DNA of 7,837 nucleotides from Bacteroidota bacterium (lineage in GTDB: Bacteria > Bacteroidota > Bacteroidia > Chitinophagales > Chitinophagaceae). The first letter of the stretch is position 1; each line of letters starts with the position of its first letter. The notes below the pieces were generated by a model. The model was not told the origin of the DNA and searched no databases. It was given only the letters and a program-made list of their open reading frames with translations. Shown piece by piece: positions 1 to 6,633 of this stretch. The translations under genes and the position numbers were made by a program. Where the stretch lies: contig JAEZGI010000079.1 in assembly GCA_023416995.1 (NCBI GenBank), positions 1 through 7,837 of the forward strand, in the 5' to 3' direction.

Positions 1-601
1 CCAGGAGCCACTCCATATGAAAGAACCGTTTCCTGAAGTTCCTGCGATCCAGTTTTTGACCGAGTATCGCTTCATACACGTTCTGAAGTTCTCTTAATGA
101 AAATTTCTTTGGAAGCAGATTAAACACAATTGGATGATCATGTATCTTTTCCCGCAACTTCCTGATACAGGTATTTAGGATGTCGAGGTGATCAAAGGCG
201 AGCGTTGTGATATCATTCACTGCATGCCAATGAAGCTGATTGTGTTGCAGTTTAAGATCATGGTCACGAATATTGATCAGCGAATAGTAAGCAGTAGTAA
301 TTACGCGACCCGCCGGGTGACGGTTAACATCGCCAAAGCTGTGCACCTGTTCCAGGTATACATTATCAAGCCCTGTTCGTTCGCGCAGTACCCGGTACGA
401 TGCATGGTCAAGATCTTCATCTGGTCGTACAAGATCTCCCAGAAGTGACCACTGACCAGAAAACTCTTCCATATCCGACTTTATCAGCAATACTTTCAAT
501 TCATCACGATCAAATCCAAAAATTACGCAATCGACAGAGATACCAATCCGAAAAAATTCGGTTTGAGCAACTTCTTGCTTTGAGTCTGGATGAAGAGACA
601 T
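1..601 (-). CDS. Nudix-domain transcriptional regulator (NrtR/AraR-like), C-terminus cut by window edge
   Basis: Reading the minus strand from ATG at 601 gives 200 uninterrupted codons to the left edge, so the 3' end is missing. The start MSLHPDSKQE leads into a Nudix fold: beta strands near residues 22-40 (VDCVIFGF, ELKVLLIK), then WSLLGDLVRPDEDL and RVLRERTGL. The Nudix box (about 56-78) is degenerate. Its first Gly is Asp56, and two of the three metal-binding Glu of REUxEExGU are Val71 and Arg75; only Glu74 remains. Residues 163-200 (LLPKKFSLRELQNVYEAILG and onwards) match the C-terminal winged helix of Nudix regulators such as NrtR and AraR. In those families the Nudix domain senses a metabolite (ADP-ribose or arabinose) and the winged helix binds DNA. 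A sensor-regulator is therefore likelier than a hydrolase; its ligand and targets are not evident. Complete relatives are, from memory, around 220-240 residues. It is divergent from ligA. Confidence 0.88.
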   Translation of the reverse strand, partial: MSLHPDSKQEVAQTEFFRIGISVDCVIFGFDRDELKVLLIKSDMEEFSGQWSLLGDLVRPDEDLDHASYRVLRERTGLDNVYLEQVHSFGDVNRHPAGRVITTAYYSLINIRDHDLKLQHNQLHWHAVNDITTLAFDHLDILNTCIRKLREKIHDHPIVFNLLPKKFSLRELQNVYEAILGQKLDRRNFRKRFFHMEWLL

Positions 602-628
602 GTAATTTATTAAGTGTGGTTGGAAACT

Positions 629-636
629 CAATTATA
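629..636 (-). promoter_or_regulatory. Possible -7 element for the Nudix regulator
   Basis: On the minus strand this reads TATAATTG, one mismatch from the Bacteroidota -7 consensus TAnnTTTG, about 27 bases before the ATG at 601. No TTTG is seen at the expected 19-21 base spacing, so support is weak. A second near-match (TAATATTG, 648-655) also lacks a partner. Confidence 0.2.
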
Positions 637-720
637 CAGATTCCCCGCAATATTATTACCTACGTAAGATAAAATCTTCTGTTTATCTGTAAAAACGTAA
701 CAGTAACATGCGCCCATTGC

Positions 721-728
721 TATCTTTA
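721..728 (+). promoter_or_regulatory. Candidate -7 promoter element of ligA
   Basis: TATCTTTA matches seven of eight positions of TAnnTTTG and sits 19 bases before the ligA ATG, which would give a short leader. The same octamer occurs 15 bases before the HNH-like gene (2885-2892). No clear TTTG lies at the right distance upstream. Confidence 0.35.
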
Positions 729-747
729 CAAAAGCAACTTCATTCAT

Positions 748-2838
748 ATGTATTCAGGTCCACAAACCAAATCACTTCAGGCCCTCTCGGAAAAATTATT
801 AAAGAACATTCCTGGCGACAATGACCATATTCAGCAGCTCCGCGACGTGCTTAGATTTCATGAGTATCGTTATTATGTGATGAACGATCCGCTTATTGCC
901 GATGTTGAATATGACCTGCTTTACAAGGCATTGGAAGCACTCGAAGAAGCAGACCCCTCTCTGATTACACCCGACTCGCCTACCCAACGTGTTGCGAGGG
1001 GACTCACGAAAGATTTTCCGACGGTGCAGCACCTGGTACCCATGTTATCGCTTGAAAACTCATATGATGCCGATGACCTGAAAGACTGGGATCGGAAAGT
1101 GCGTGAACTGGCGAAACTTCCCCAGGTTGAATACTGCATCGAACCTAAATTTGACGGGGCAAGCATTTCACTTATATATGAACGTGATATGCTGCTGCGC
1201 GGCGTTACACGCGGCAACGGCGTTGAAGGCGACGATATCACCACAAATATCAAACAGATCCGTTCAGTGCCCTTATCTGCCGCATTTTCAACTTATGGCA
1301 TTGAGATGATCGAGATCCGGGGAGAAGTATTGATGAATAAAGAAAACTTCCGCAGGTACAATGAAAAACTTGCGGAGCAAAGTCTCGTGCCCCTGGCTAA
1401 CCCTCGTAACGCTGCGGCCGGGGCTTTACGAATCAAAGATTCAAGAGAGGTGGCAAGAAGAAATCTTGAAGCGTTTTTATACCATGTAAGCTATCATATA
1501 CACGACAGAGACTTCAAACCCAACAAAGCGCTGGATACACATAGCGGCACCCTCGAAATGTTATGGAACCTCGGCTTTCGCAGTCCGCAAAAAGAGATGA
1601 AGGTGGTAAAAGGTATTGAAGGGGTTATTCAATATTGCCAGGAATTTGAAAGCAACCGCGATAATCTTCCTTACGAGATTGACGGGATGGTAATTAAGGT
1701 AAATGATATTGAGTTGCAGGATCGTCTGGGTATGACCACCCATCACCCGCGCTGGGCCATTGCTTATAAGTTTAAGGCGCGACAGGCAACGAGTAAACTT
1801 CGCGCAGTTGAATACCAGGTGGGTCGCACCGGGTCCGTAACACCCGTGGCTAAGATTGAACCCGTGCCTATCGGTGGCGTAACAGTCGGATCAATTTCAT
1901 TATTTAATGAAGACGTGATCCGCGAGAAGGATCTGATGATTGGCGATACCTTATTGGTAGAACGTGCAGGTGATGTAATACCTTATATCGTTAAGTCGAT
2001 GGCTGAATTACGCAATGGCCATGAACTTCCGATAGTGTTTCCAAAAAATTGCCCGGTTTGTAACGATGAGCTTGTCAAACCGGTTGGCGAAGCAGTCTGG
2101 AGATGTGTAAATCTCAACTGTGAAGCGCAGGTTGTGGAAAGGATTATCCACTTTACAAGTAAGGATGCAATGGACATACGCGGTTTTGGTGAAGCAAATG
2201 TCCGTAAGTTTTTTGAGCTGGGGTTTTTGCCGGATGTTCCTGGCATATACCGGATTCCGTTTGAGAAGATAAGAACGCTTGAAGGGTTTGGTGAGAAAAG
2301 CATTACAAACCTGCGGGCCGCTATCGAAAACTCGAAAAAACAACCTTTGAACCGGTTGATTTTTGGTTTAGGTATCCGTTATGTAGGCGAAACAACCGCA
2401 AAGGTGCTGGCCCATTCGGTGAAACATTTATCTGAGCTTGCGACATATTCTGTTGACGACCTGGTGAAACTTGAAGATATAGGTCCAAAGGTTGCAGGCA
2501 GCATTTATGAGTTCTTTCATAATGATGATAACATCGCCATATTAAAAGAACTTGAGGCACTCGGTCTGAGTCTGAAAAATGATAAAAAGAGCCAGTCAGA
2601 GAAAGGTAACCTTGGGGGACAAACGTTTTTATTCACCGGCACCTTACCAACGCTTAAAAGATCTGACGCAGAAGCAATGGTAGAAGAACAGGGCGGTAAG
2701 ATACTAGGCAGTGTAAGCAGCAAGCTAAATTATCTAGTAGTGGGTGAAGACGCCGGGTCAAAACTTGAGAAAGCTAAAAAGATCAATTCTGTCAGGATTA
2801 TAACTGAAGCAGAATTCCTCGAAATGGTTCATGTTTGA
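748..2838 (+). CDS. ligA: NAD-dependent DNA ligase LigA
   Basis: The enzyme seals 3'-OH/5'-phosphate nicks in duplex DNA using NAD+, joining Okazaki fragments and completing repair in the cytoplasm. All LigA domains are present in order over 696 residues, close to the usual 670-700. The Ia NAD-binding region includes HEYRYYVMNDPLIADVEYD (38-56). The adenylation domain has the nucleophile Lys134 in KFDG, Arg155 in TRGNG, Glu193 in EIRGEV, Lys317 in DGMVIKV and Lys341 in WAIAYKF. An OB fold covers about 345-430. The zinc finger uses Cys435, Cys438, Cys453 and Cys458. Helix-hairpin-helix repeats span about 475-600 and a BRCT domain about 619-696. No key residue is missing. The start MYSGPQTKSLQ fits the short N-terminal helix typical of Bacteroidota LigA. 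It is divergent from the Nudix regulator, 146 bases away, and appears to have its own promoter. Confidence 0.98.
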   Translation: MYSGPQTKSLQALSEKLLKNIPGDNDHIQQLRDVLRFHEYRYYVMNDPLIADVEYDLLYKALEALEEADPSLITPDSPTQRVARGLTKDFPTVQHLVPMLSLENSYDADDLKDWDRKVRELAKLPQVEYCIEPKFDGASISLIYERDMLLRGVTRGNGVEGDDITTNIKQIRSVPLSAAFSTYGIEMIEIRGEVLMNKENFRRYNEKLAEQSLVPLANPRNAAAGALRIKDSREVARRNLEAFLYHVSYHIHDRDFKPNKALDTHSGTLEMLWNLGFRSPQKEMKVVKGIEGVIQYCQEFESNRDNLPYEIDGMVIKVNDIELQDRLGMTTHHPRWAIAYKFKARQATSKLRAVEYQVGRTGSVTPVAKIEPVPIGGVTVGSISLFNEDVIREKDLMIGDTLLVERAGDVIPYIVKSMAELRNGHELPIVFPKNCPVCNDELVKPVGEAVWRCVNLNCEAQVVERIIHFTSKDAMDIRGFGEANVRKFFELGFLPDVPGIYRIPFEKIRTLEGFGEKSITNLRAAIENSKKQPLNRLIFGLGIRYVGETTAKVLAHSVKHLSELATYSVDDLVKLEDIGPKVAGSIYEFFHNDDNIAILKELEALGLSLKNDKKSQSEKGNLGGQTFLFTGTLPTLKRSDAEAMVEEQGGKILGSVSSKLNYLVVGEDAGSKLEKAKKINSVRIITEAEFLEMVHV

Positions 2839-2884
2839 TGGAATTAGAATTGATGTAGTGATATAACACGTTAAAAATTTTCGG

Positions 2885-2892
2885 TATCTTTA
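2885..2892 (+). promoter_or_regulatory. Candidate -7 element of the HNH-like gene
   Basis: TATCTTTA, identical to the element before ligA, lies 15 bases before the ATG at 2908 in the 69-base gap after ligA. It suggests that the HNH-like gene is transcribed separately from ligA. No convincing -33 TTTG was found at 19-21 bases. Confidence 0.35.
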
Positions 2893-2907
2893 AAACAAAA
2901 GGAAAGC

Positions 2908-3471
2908 ATGGTAAAAAAAATCCCCGGCGAAGTGTGGAAACCTTTGCAGTTTCCCGGCTGGAAACACCTGCGAAAAAAATATGCTTTATCCTCTAACGGT
3001 CGCATCGCCAGTTTCACGGAAGATGTAATGAAAGATGGTAAATTGCTCCAGGGTTCACTTACCACTGGTTATCGTACGCTCAACCTGCATCGGCCAGGTA
3101 ACAATGGAACCTTATATATTCACCGCGAAATTGCCCGCTTATTTCTTGGTAAGCCTACAGCTAAAAACAAGTTTGTGATACACAACAACCATAACAAACT
3201 TGATAATTCGGTAAAGAATCTTAGATGGGCCTCGCTTGAGGAGATGATCGAACACCAGCAAAGCAGCCCGGCAAAACTTGCTTACAAAAAAGTCCAGGCG
3301 AATCGTTCGGTTGGTCTGAAACTAAATGCCAAACAGGTTGAAAGCATCAAGAAAACACTGGTTGATAAAAAAAGAAAGATAACCATCAAGAAACTCGCAG
3401 AAAAGTATGGCGTCAGTGAAATGACAATGTACCGGATAAAAAGCGGCGAGAATTGGGCACGTGTAAAATAA
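2908..3471 (+). CDS. HNH/NUMOD4-type endonuclease-like protein with C-terminal helix-turn-helix
   Basis: This 187-residue basic protein has the modular build of free-standing homing-endonuclease relatives. Residues 8-35 (EVWKPLQFPGWKHL, YALSSNGRIASF) match NUMOD4, a DNA-binding motif usually written as W-x-P-x-x-G-Y-...-YxVSNxGRVRS. Residues 68-108 (TLYIHREIARLFLG, then VIHNNHNKLDNSVKNLRWAS) match the HNH_3 ββα-metal type usually seen as VDHINGNKxDNRxxNLxW. His72, His92, Asn100 and Asn104 are retained, but the Asp or Asn after the core His is altered (HNN in place of HID). Residues 137-183 (LNAKQVESIKKTL, KKLAEKYGVSEMTMYRIKSG) form a helix-turn-helix like the IAxxYGVSxxTIxRIxxG modules of phage HNH proteins. 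It lies between genes, with no sign of an intron or split host gene. It may be a nicking or homing nuclease, or a domesticated DNA-binding protein. Domain assignment is fairly sure; activity is unknown. Confidence 0.82.
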   Translation: MVKKIPGEVWKPLQFPGWKHLRKKYALSSNGRIASFTEDVMKDGKLLQGSLTTGYRTLNLHRPGNNGTLYIHREIARLFLGKPTAKNKFVIHNNHNKLDNSVKNLRWASLEEMIEHQQSSPAKLAYKKVQANRSVGLKLNAKQVESIKKTLVDKKRKITIKKLAEKYGVSEMTMYRIKSGENWARVK

Positions 3472-3499
3472 TGTGCTGCTTACCAATTACTGATTCATA

Positions 3500-4162
3500 A
3501 TGCTTCCATCTTCTACGCTGAAATTTCTCAGCGCACTTACAAAGAATAATAATAAGGCCTGGTTTGATAGTCATCGCGACGAATACGATGCTGCAAAGCT
3601 CAGTTTTGAGAATTTTGTACAACAGCTTATCGACACGCACGGAAAACATGACGAGAGTATCCGCGATCTTTTAGCGAAGAAATGCACGTTCCGGATAAAC
3701 CGGGATATTCGTTTTTCGAAAGATAAAACGCCCTATAAAACAAATTTTGGGGCAAGTATTGACCGCGGAGGTAAAAAGTCGATCTATGCCGGTTATTATT
3801 TTCACCTTGAGCCAGGGAAAAGTTTTGCAGGCGGTGGCTTATGGATGCCCATGCCTGAAGAAACCAGGAAAGTGCGACAGGAAATAGATTACTGTTGGGG
3901 AGAATTCAAAGGTATATTGGAATCAAAGAAATTCAAATCGGTGTATGGCGGGTTATATCGTGGTGAGGATGTAAGTCTCAAAAAAAATCCGCAAGGCTTT
4001 GAGGCAGATAATCCGGCTGGCGAATATCTGCGGCTAAAGAGCTGGCTCGCGATGAAACAGTTGTCTGACGCAGAGATCACCTCAGCGGACTTGGTTAAAA
4101 ATGTTACTGCGGCATTCCAGGCCATCCAGCCGCTGCTAAACTTTATCAATCGCGCATTATAG
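3500..4162 (+). CDS. DUF2461 family protein (TIGR02453-like)
   Basis: The full-length 220-residue protein is recognisable as DUF2461 by its family landmarks: LKFLSALTKNNNKAWFDSHR near the N-terminus (residues 7-26), the central block FRINRDIRFSKDKTPYKTNF (64-83), then GYYFHLEPGKSFAGGGLWMP (98-117). The family is widespread in bacteria and some fungi. It is cytosolic (no signal peptide or membrane segment is visible) and has no established biochemical role that I know of; the conserved Arg/Lys/Asp cluster in the central block suggests a binding pocket (inference). The start is 28 bases after the stop of the HNH-like gene, with no promoter match between, so the two may be co-transcribed. No hairpin terminator is seen after the stop. 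Confidence 0.9.
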   Translation: MLPSSTLKFLSALTKNNNKAWFDSHRDEYDAAKLSFENFVQQLIDTHGKHDESIRDLLAKKCTFRINRDIRFSKDKTPYKTNFGASIDRGGKKSIYAGYYFHLEPGKSFAGGGLWMPMPEETRKVRQEIDYCWGEFKGILESKKFKSVYGGLYRGEDVSLKKNPQGFEADNPAGEYLRLKSWLAMKQLSDAEITSADLVKNVTAAFQAIQPLLNFINRAL

Positions 4163-4357
4163 GAATTCCCCACTTGGTCCGAGTTTTGTATTACAGTACA
4201 TATAAGTCGTCATTTTAAAATTGCCTGTATGACTGTTCTTTATCGCAAAACCCGTTACCTCTTTTCTACCTATTATTATAAGATCACTTTGGAAAAGAAT
4301 GTGGCTACAGTCGAATCACTGTGTTTCCCTCTTTTTAAACAAGAGCGGTGTTTTGAA

Positions 4358-4573
4358 ATGCGACAATACAGCCGGAACATTTCATCTCAGAAAAATGATT
4401 TTGAACAGGAGGTGTATAATCCGAGCAAAAAGATTGGGAAGGAAGAATACCAGGAAAAATACGACAAAGCATTTCGCGGATCATTAAAGGTCAAAATGAA
4501 TGGTTCTGTTGTAGAAACACCTACTCTCGTGGCCGATATAATCGCCCCGAAGATGCGCAGAAATCAACCTTAA
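4358..4573 (+). CDS. Small hypothetical protein (71 aa)
   Basis: I do not recognise this ORF. From ATG 4358 it encodes a hydrophilic, basic 71-residue protein starting MRQYSRNISSQKNDFEQEVY and ending in APKMRRNQP, with a Lys/Glu-rich middle (KKIGKEEYQEKYDKAF, 51% charged or polar by eye) and no signal peptide or membrane helix. The frame is open upstream to 4229, but those 43 codons read as low-quality AT-rich translation, so the internal ATG is preferred. The stop lies three bases from the stop of the converging lipoprotein gene. That tight tail-to-tail fit and the plausible composition argue for a real gene; the lack of a recognisable family or a consensus promoter argues for caution. Confidence 0.45.
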   Translation: MRQYSRNISSQKNDFEQEVYNPSKKIGKEEYQEKYDKAFRGSLKVKMNGSVVETPTLVADIIAPKMRRNQP

Positions 4574-4576
4574 CAT

Positions 4577-5380
4577 CTACTTCATTTTTAGCCTGGCCCG
4601 TACGGGAAGATGGTCAGACGCATAAGTTTCATTAATCACTTCATGTTGCAACACCTCGAAGCGTTCTGAAGGCGCATATCCAATAAAATCTATGGTTTTA
4701 TTCGGCTTTAGCACCGGGATGGTAAATGCACAATCAGAACAGGTCCGGGTGAACTTCTGGTCAAAAAGATTGATCACTTCAGTACCGGTCGCTGCATTAA
4801 AATCACCTGCAATAATCACTGGTAACCTGGTATCAGCTAACAGGTTTGTTATCTCTTTAATCTGTAATAACCGGTTCCGGGGATCGCGCTGAGCATCAAG
4901 ATGGGTACAGGCAAAAATAAAATTTCTACCATCTGTTCCTTTCAGCTCAACAGTAGCAAGTATCCTGGGTTCACCTTTTGTACCCTCAAGCGTTGGAAGC
5001 GCATATTTTTTAATGTTTACTACAGGAAGATTAGTAAGTATAGCTAACCCGTATTCGCCGCCATCATGGTCAATCGCTTTAAAGAAATAAGACTGCATTC
5101 CGGTTTTCTCTCCTAATAGCCTTGCCTGATGGATATTACCACTGCGTTTTGTATTAACATCCACTTCCTGCAATGCAACAACATCAGGATTGAGTTTGCG
5201 GATCACCCCTGCAATCGTGTCTACATCAATAAGATTATCTGCAGAAGGCGGATTGCAGTGATGTATATTATAACTCAGCACGTTCAATGCGTTATCAGTA
5301 CCCCGCGGTGTAGTCTGCGCTTTGTGCCTGTTACAGGCAGCAAACAATATCACTACAATGAACAATTGAAATATCCGCAT
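4577..5380 (-). CDS. Endonuclease/exonuclease/phosphatase (EEP) superfamily lipoprotein
   Basis: The protein is an EEP-fold metal-dependent phosphodiesterase or phosphatase, anchored as a lipoprotein. From ATG 5380 the signal sequence is MRIFQLFIVVILFAAC, with a lipobox LFAAC, giving a lipidated Cys16. Catalytic motifs follow in order (numbered from the upstream ATG at 5410; subtract 10 for this start): SYNIH with Asn48, QEVD with Glu82, GEYGLAIL, CTHLD with His170, GDFNA with Asp203 and Asn205, TIDFIGY with Asp241, and SDHLPV with Asp266 and His267. The fold is complete. Substrates in this superfamily range from nucleic acids to sphingomyelin and inositol phosphates and cannot be read here. 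In-frame ATGs exist at 5410, 5404 and 5380. The inferred promoter at 5419-5452 would leave almost no leader for 5410, and the 5380 start gives a compact classic signal peptide, so 5380 is preferred. The 5410 start would give 277 residues. Confidence 0.87.
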   Translation of the reverse strand: MRIFQLFIVVILFAACNRHKAQTTPRGTDNALNVLSYNIHHCNPPSADNLIDVDTIAGVIRKLNPDVVALQEVDVNTKRSGNIHQARLLGEKTGMQSYFFKAIDHDGGEYGLAILTNLPVVNIKKYALPTLEGTKGEPRILATVELKGTDGRNFIFACTHLDAQRDPRNRLLQIKEITNLLADTRLPVIIAGDFNAATGTEVINLFDQKFTRTCSDCAFTIPVLKPNKTIDFIGYAPSERFEVLQHEVINETYASDHLPVRARLKMK

Positions 5381-5418
5381 TATCAGCTGGTTAAATTTGA
5401 ACATATACATAACGTGCG

Positions 5419-5452
5419 CAAATTAAGCTTTCACAGGAGGTAATAAAACAAA
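5419..5452 (-). promoter_or_regulatory. Candidate promoter of the EEP lipoprotein gene
   Basis: On the minus strand, TTTG (5449-5452) is followed after 22 bases by TTAATTTG (5419-5426), a seven-of-eight match to TAnnTTTG. The spacer is one base longer than usual. The -33 TTTG falls at the start of the T-tract of the asd terminator, so the terminator of one gene abuts the promoter of the next. Transcription would begin a few bases before 5410. Confidence 0.4.
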
Positions 5453-5475
5453 CTCCCCGTCAATTTGACGGGGAG
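5443..5475 (-). terminator. Rho-independent terminator of asd
   Basis: A perfect inverted repeat at 5453-5475 (arm CTCCCCGTCAA, one central base, arm TTGACGGGGAG) lies 12 bases after the asd stop codon. In practice it forms a 9-bp GC-rich stem with a 5-base loop. On the minus strand it is followed by TTTGTTTTATT. This separates asd from the lipoprotein gene 77 bases downstream. Confidence 0.9.
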
Positions 5476-5487
5476 CTGTTGTATTGC

Positions 5488-6504
5488 TTATAATAACCCA
5501 TTTTTAAGAAGATACTCCGCAATCTGTACCGCGTTTGTTGCAGCACCCTTGCGAAGGTTATCGCTTACGATCCACATGTTCAGTGTGTTGGGCCTTGATT
5601 CATCCCTGCGGATACGACCAACAAACACTTCATCTTTTTCATGCGCATCTTTTGGCATCGGGTATTGTGCTTTTGTCGGATCATCTACCACGACAACACC
5701 GGGAGCGTTTTCAAGTAATTGCCTGACTTCTGCCAGGTCAAAATCGTTTTCAAATTCGACGTTTACGCTTTCGCTGTGTCCACCCATTACCGGTATACGA
5801 ACAGTTGTAGCAGTAACAAGAATCGAATCATCACGCATGATCTTTTTGGTTTCGTTTACCATCTTCATCTCTTCCTTGGTATAACCATTCTCAAGGAAAA
5901 CATCAATCTGAGGTATAACATTAAGATCAATCTCGTACTGGTAAGCCATTGGATATTCGCCATTGGCTGCACCCTGGTGTTTACCACGTTCACCCATTAA
6001 CTGATCAACAGCTTTTTTACCGGTACCGGTTACACTCTGGTAAGTTGATACCACAACGCGTTTGATTTTATATTTATGATGAAGGGGATTTAAAGCCACC
6101 ACCATCTGTATGGTTGAACAGTTTGGATTCGCAATAATTTTATCATCAGGTGTCAAAGCATCTGCATTGATTTCAGGAACCACGAGTTTCTTTGTAGGAT
6201 CCATTCTCCAGGCAGATGAGTTATCAATAACAGTAATTCCGGCCGCTGCATATTTAGGTGCCCATTCAAGAGAAGTACTTCCACCTGCTGAAAACACTGC
6301 CACATCGGGCTTTGCCGCAATGCCACCTTCCATACTCACAACACTGTATTGCTTACCTTTAAAATCGACCTGTTTGCCTACTGAACGTTCAGAGGCCACG
6401 GGAATGATTTCAGCAACAGGAAAATTACGTTCAGCAAGAACCTGGAGCATTTTAGTACCTACCAATCCGGTGGCACCTACAACGGCAACTTTTAATTGTT
6501 TCAT
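5488..6504 (-). CDS. asd: Aspartate-semialdehyde dehydrogenase
   Basis: The enzyme reduces L-4-aspartyl phosphate to L-aspartate 4-semialdehyde with NADPH. This is the branch point towards lysine/diaminopimelate, threonine, isoleucine and methionine in the cytoplasm. At 338 residues it has the usual length. The Rossmann NADP-binding loop GATGLVG is at 10-16, the cofactor-region loop SAGGS at 72-76 and DNSSAWRMD at 94-102. The catalytic Cys129 sits in NPNCST, Gln156 in TYQSVTGTGKKA, the substrate-binding Arg236 in VRIPV, and the acid/base His243 in GGHSESV. All are intact. The class (single-domain insertion with the QSVTGTGKKA motif) is the common Gram-positive/Bacteroidota type. The start at MKQLKVAVVG is the only sensible one. 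It is followed by a strong terminator and preceded by a 175-base leader carrying a promoter, a 16-codon ORF and an upstream terminator, so expression is probably controlled by attenuation (inference). Confidence 0.98.
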   Translation of the reverse strand: MKQLKVAVVGATGLVGTKMLQVLAERNFPVAEIIPVASERSVGKQVDFKGKQYSVVSMEGGIAAKPDVAVFSAGGSTSLEWAPKYAAAGITVIDNSSAWRMDPTKKLVVPEINADALTPDDKIIANPNCSTIQMVVALNPLHHKYKIKRVVVSTYQSVTGTGKKAVDQLMGERGKHQGAANGEYPMAYQYEIDLNVIPQIDVFLENGYTKEEMKMVNETKKIMRDDSILVTATTVRIPVMGGHSESVNVEFENDFDLAEVRQLLENAPGVVVVDDPTKAQYPMPKDAHEKDEVFVGRIRRDESRPNTLNMWIVSDNLRKGAATNAVQIAEYLLKNGLL

Positions 6505-6555
6505 GTTTTTATTGAGTATTAATATAAATGGTTAACCAATTTTAGGGGTGACACG

Positions 6556-6588
6556 AAAACAAAAAAGCCCTCCGACTGGAAGGCTCTT
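6556..6588 (-). terminator. Terminator hairpin in the asd leader (putative attenuator)
   Basis: On the minus strand the arms AAGAGCCTTCC (6578-6588) and GGAGGGCTTTT (6563-6573) pair around loop AGTC, with two G-U wobbles, giving up to 11 bp. The T-run TTTTTTGTTTT overlaps the base of the stem and continues to 6556. It functions only in the asd direction: the plus strand lacks a T-run after the hairpin. No ordinary gene on the minus strand ends before it, and it lies about 50 bases before the asd ATG. It is therefore best read as a conditional terminator inside the asd leader rather than the end of another gene. Confidence 0.75.
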
Positions 6589-6633
6589 GAATATGCTGAT
6601 ACAGAACATCACTCAACCCTTCCCCATCGAGGA
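6578..6633 (-). promoter_or_regulatory. Alternative-pairing region (antiterminator) of the asd leader
   Basis: Four segments in transcript order can form mutually exclusive stems. Segment 1 is TCCTC (6629-6633); segment 2 is GGGGAAGG (6618-6625); segment 3 is CCTTCC (6578-6583); segment 4 is GGAGGG (6568-6573). Segments 1 and 2 form a 5-bp hairpin with loop GAT. Segments 2 and 3 pair perfectly over GGAAGG/CCTTCC (antiterminator). Segments 3 and 4 make the terminator. A ribosome held at the tandem AAG AAG Lys codons (6637-6642) would cover segment 1 and leave segment 2 free for segment 3. A ribosome at the stop codon would cover segment 2 and let the terminator form. The complementarity is seen; the mechanism is inferred. 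Confidence 0.55.

Noticed and set aside
188..672. Plus-strand ORFs across the left edge
   Set aside because: They are shadows of the Nudix regulator on the minus strand, which has clear domain support across the same bases.
4185..4223. TTTG and TAAAATTG as a promoter for the small ORF
   Set aside because: The spacer is 27 bases, well over the 19-21 expected, and the -7 element has a mismatch.
4229..4357. Upstream in-frame extension of the 71-residue ORF
   Set aside because: The translation (MTVLYRKTRYLFSTYYYK and onwards) looks like random AT-rich sequence and has no domain or signal support.
4597..4606. CCCGTACGGG perfect palindrome
   Set aside because: It is inside the C-terminal coding part of the lipoprotein gene, is only ten bases long, and has no T-run on either side, so it is neither a terminator nor an evident operator.
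6537..6544. TAAAATTG on the minus strand as a proximal asd promoter
   Set aside because: It has one mismatch to TAnnTTTG, but the only TTTG nearby (6560-6563) is 15 bases away and inside the terminator T-run. The promoter at 6684-6715 fits far better.
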